DNA of 37,506 nt from contig NZ_KB907634.1 in assembly GCF_000382145.1 (NCBI RefSeq), positions 1 through 37,506 on the forward strand, in the 5' to 3' direction. The notes below the pieces were generated by a model. That model searched no databases. It had not been told where the DNA came from and saw nothing but the letters and a program-made list of their open reading frames with translations. Made by a program: the position numbers and the translations under genes. This stretch comes from Psychrobacter lutiphocae DSM 21542 (GTDB taxonomy: Bacteria; Pseudomonadota; Gammaproteobacteria; Pseudomonadales; Moraxellaceae). This document shows positions 37,486 through 37,506 of this stretch, one piece after another (the stretch's first letter is position 1; every line of letters begins with the position of its first letter).

Positions 37486-37506
37486 GTTCTGCACTATGCA
37501 GAGGTA
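37486..37506 (+). CRISPR. Start of CRISPR array 2 (cut by window end)
   Basis: The last 21 bases of the window equal the first 21 of the array 1 repeat and follow leader 2 directly. Number of repeats unknown. Confidence 0.9.

Overview
The window looks like a chromosomal segment of a gamma-proteobacterium of the Moraxellaceae, most likely Psychrobacter-like. It is AT-rich, the beta-ketoadipate genes resemble those of Acinetobacter and Psychrobacter, and short dispersed repeats are present. The genus is an inference; no marker gene is in the window.

Region 1 (1-11.8 kb) is a protocatechuate catabolic cluster. It starts with a clipped IS630-type transposase, then pcaB, an orphan TRAP-type binding lipoprotein, a TfdA/TauD-like dioxygenase and a class II aldolase-family protein. 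After a terminator and a MITE-like repeat follow pcaF, a fused pcaD-pcaC, pcaH, pcaG, pobA, pcaI and pcaJ. Together they take 4-hydroxybenzoate and protocatechuate to succinyl-CoA and acetyl-CoA. Two near-matching promoter/operator modules sit before the transporter-dioxygenase-aldolase unit and before pcaF, so the unassigned genes probably belong to the same regulon.

Region 2 (11.8-18.0 kb) is nikR plus a nickel ABC transporter nikABCDE, with a perfect palindromic NikR-type operator in front of nikR. Between nikE and a tRNA-Val(GAC) lies a decayed tail that reads like the C-terminus of UmuC.

Region 3 (18.5-37.5 kb) is a defence island. From left to right it holds a chimeric HTH micro-gene, an AlkB-like dioxygenase and a methyltransferase (minus strand), a relic of a second alkB, an LRAT-like protein with a glycine/alanine-rich hydrophobic tail, and a prokaryotic viperin. 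Next come a CARF-PD-(D/E)XK nuclease (Can2/Card1 type), a CARF protein of the NE0113/Csm6-like family, a decayed small gene, a complete type III-B effector operon cmr1-cmr6, another decayed gene, a DUF4258-like gene, a 17-repeat CRISPR array, a Csx2/TM1812-type CARF-HEPN RNase, and a second leader with the first 21 bases of a second array. Cas10/Cmr2 keeps its GGDD cyclase motif and has no visible N-terminal HD nuclease. The system therefore probably works by RNA cleavage plus cyclic oligoadenylate signalling to three different CARF proteins. No cas1, cas2 or cas6 is in the window.

The most unusual signals are: (i) the two leader-distal CRISPR repeats carry the same 62-base structured insertion at the same place; (ii) palindromes with a CAAGCTTG core recur in the intergenic regions of the island, including a perfect 22-base one before the NE0113-type CARF gene; (iii) viperin, LRAT and three CARF architectures are combined around one Cmr system; (iv) the two CRISPR leaders differ at one of 123 bases; (v) there are several gene relics.
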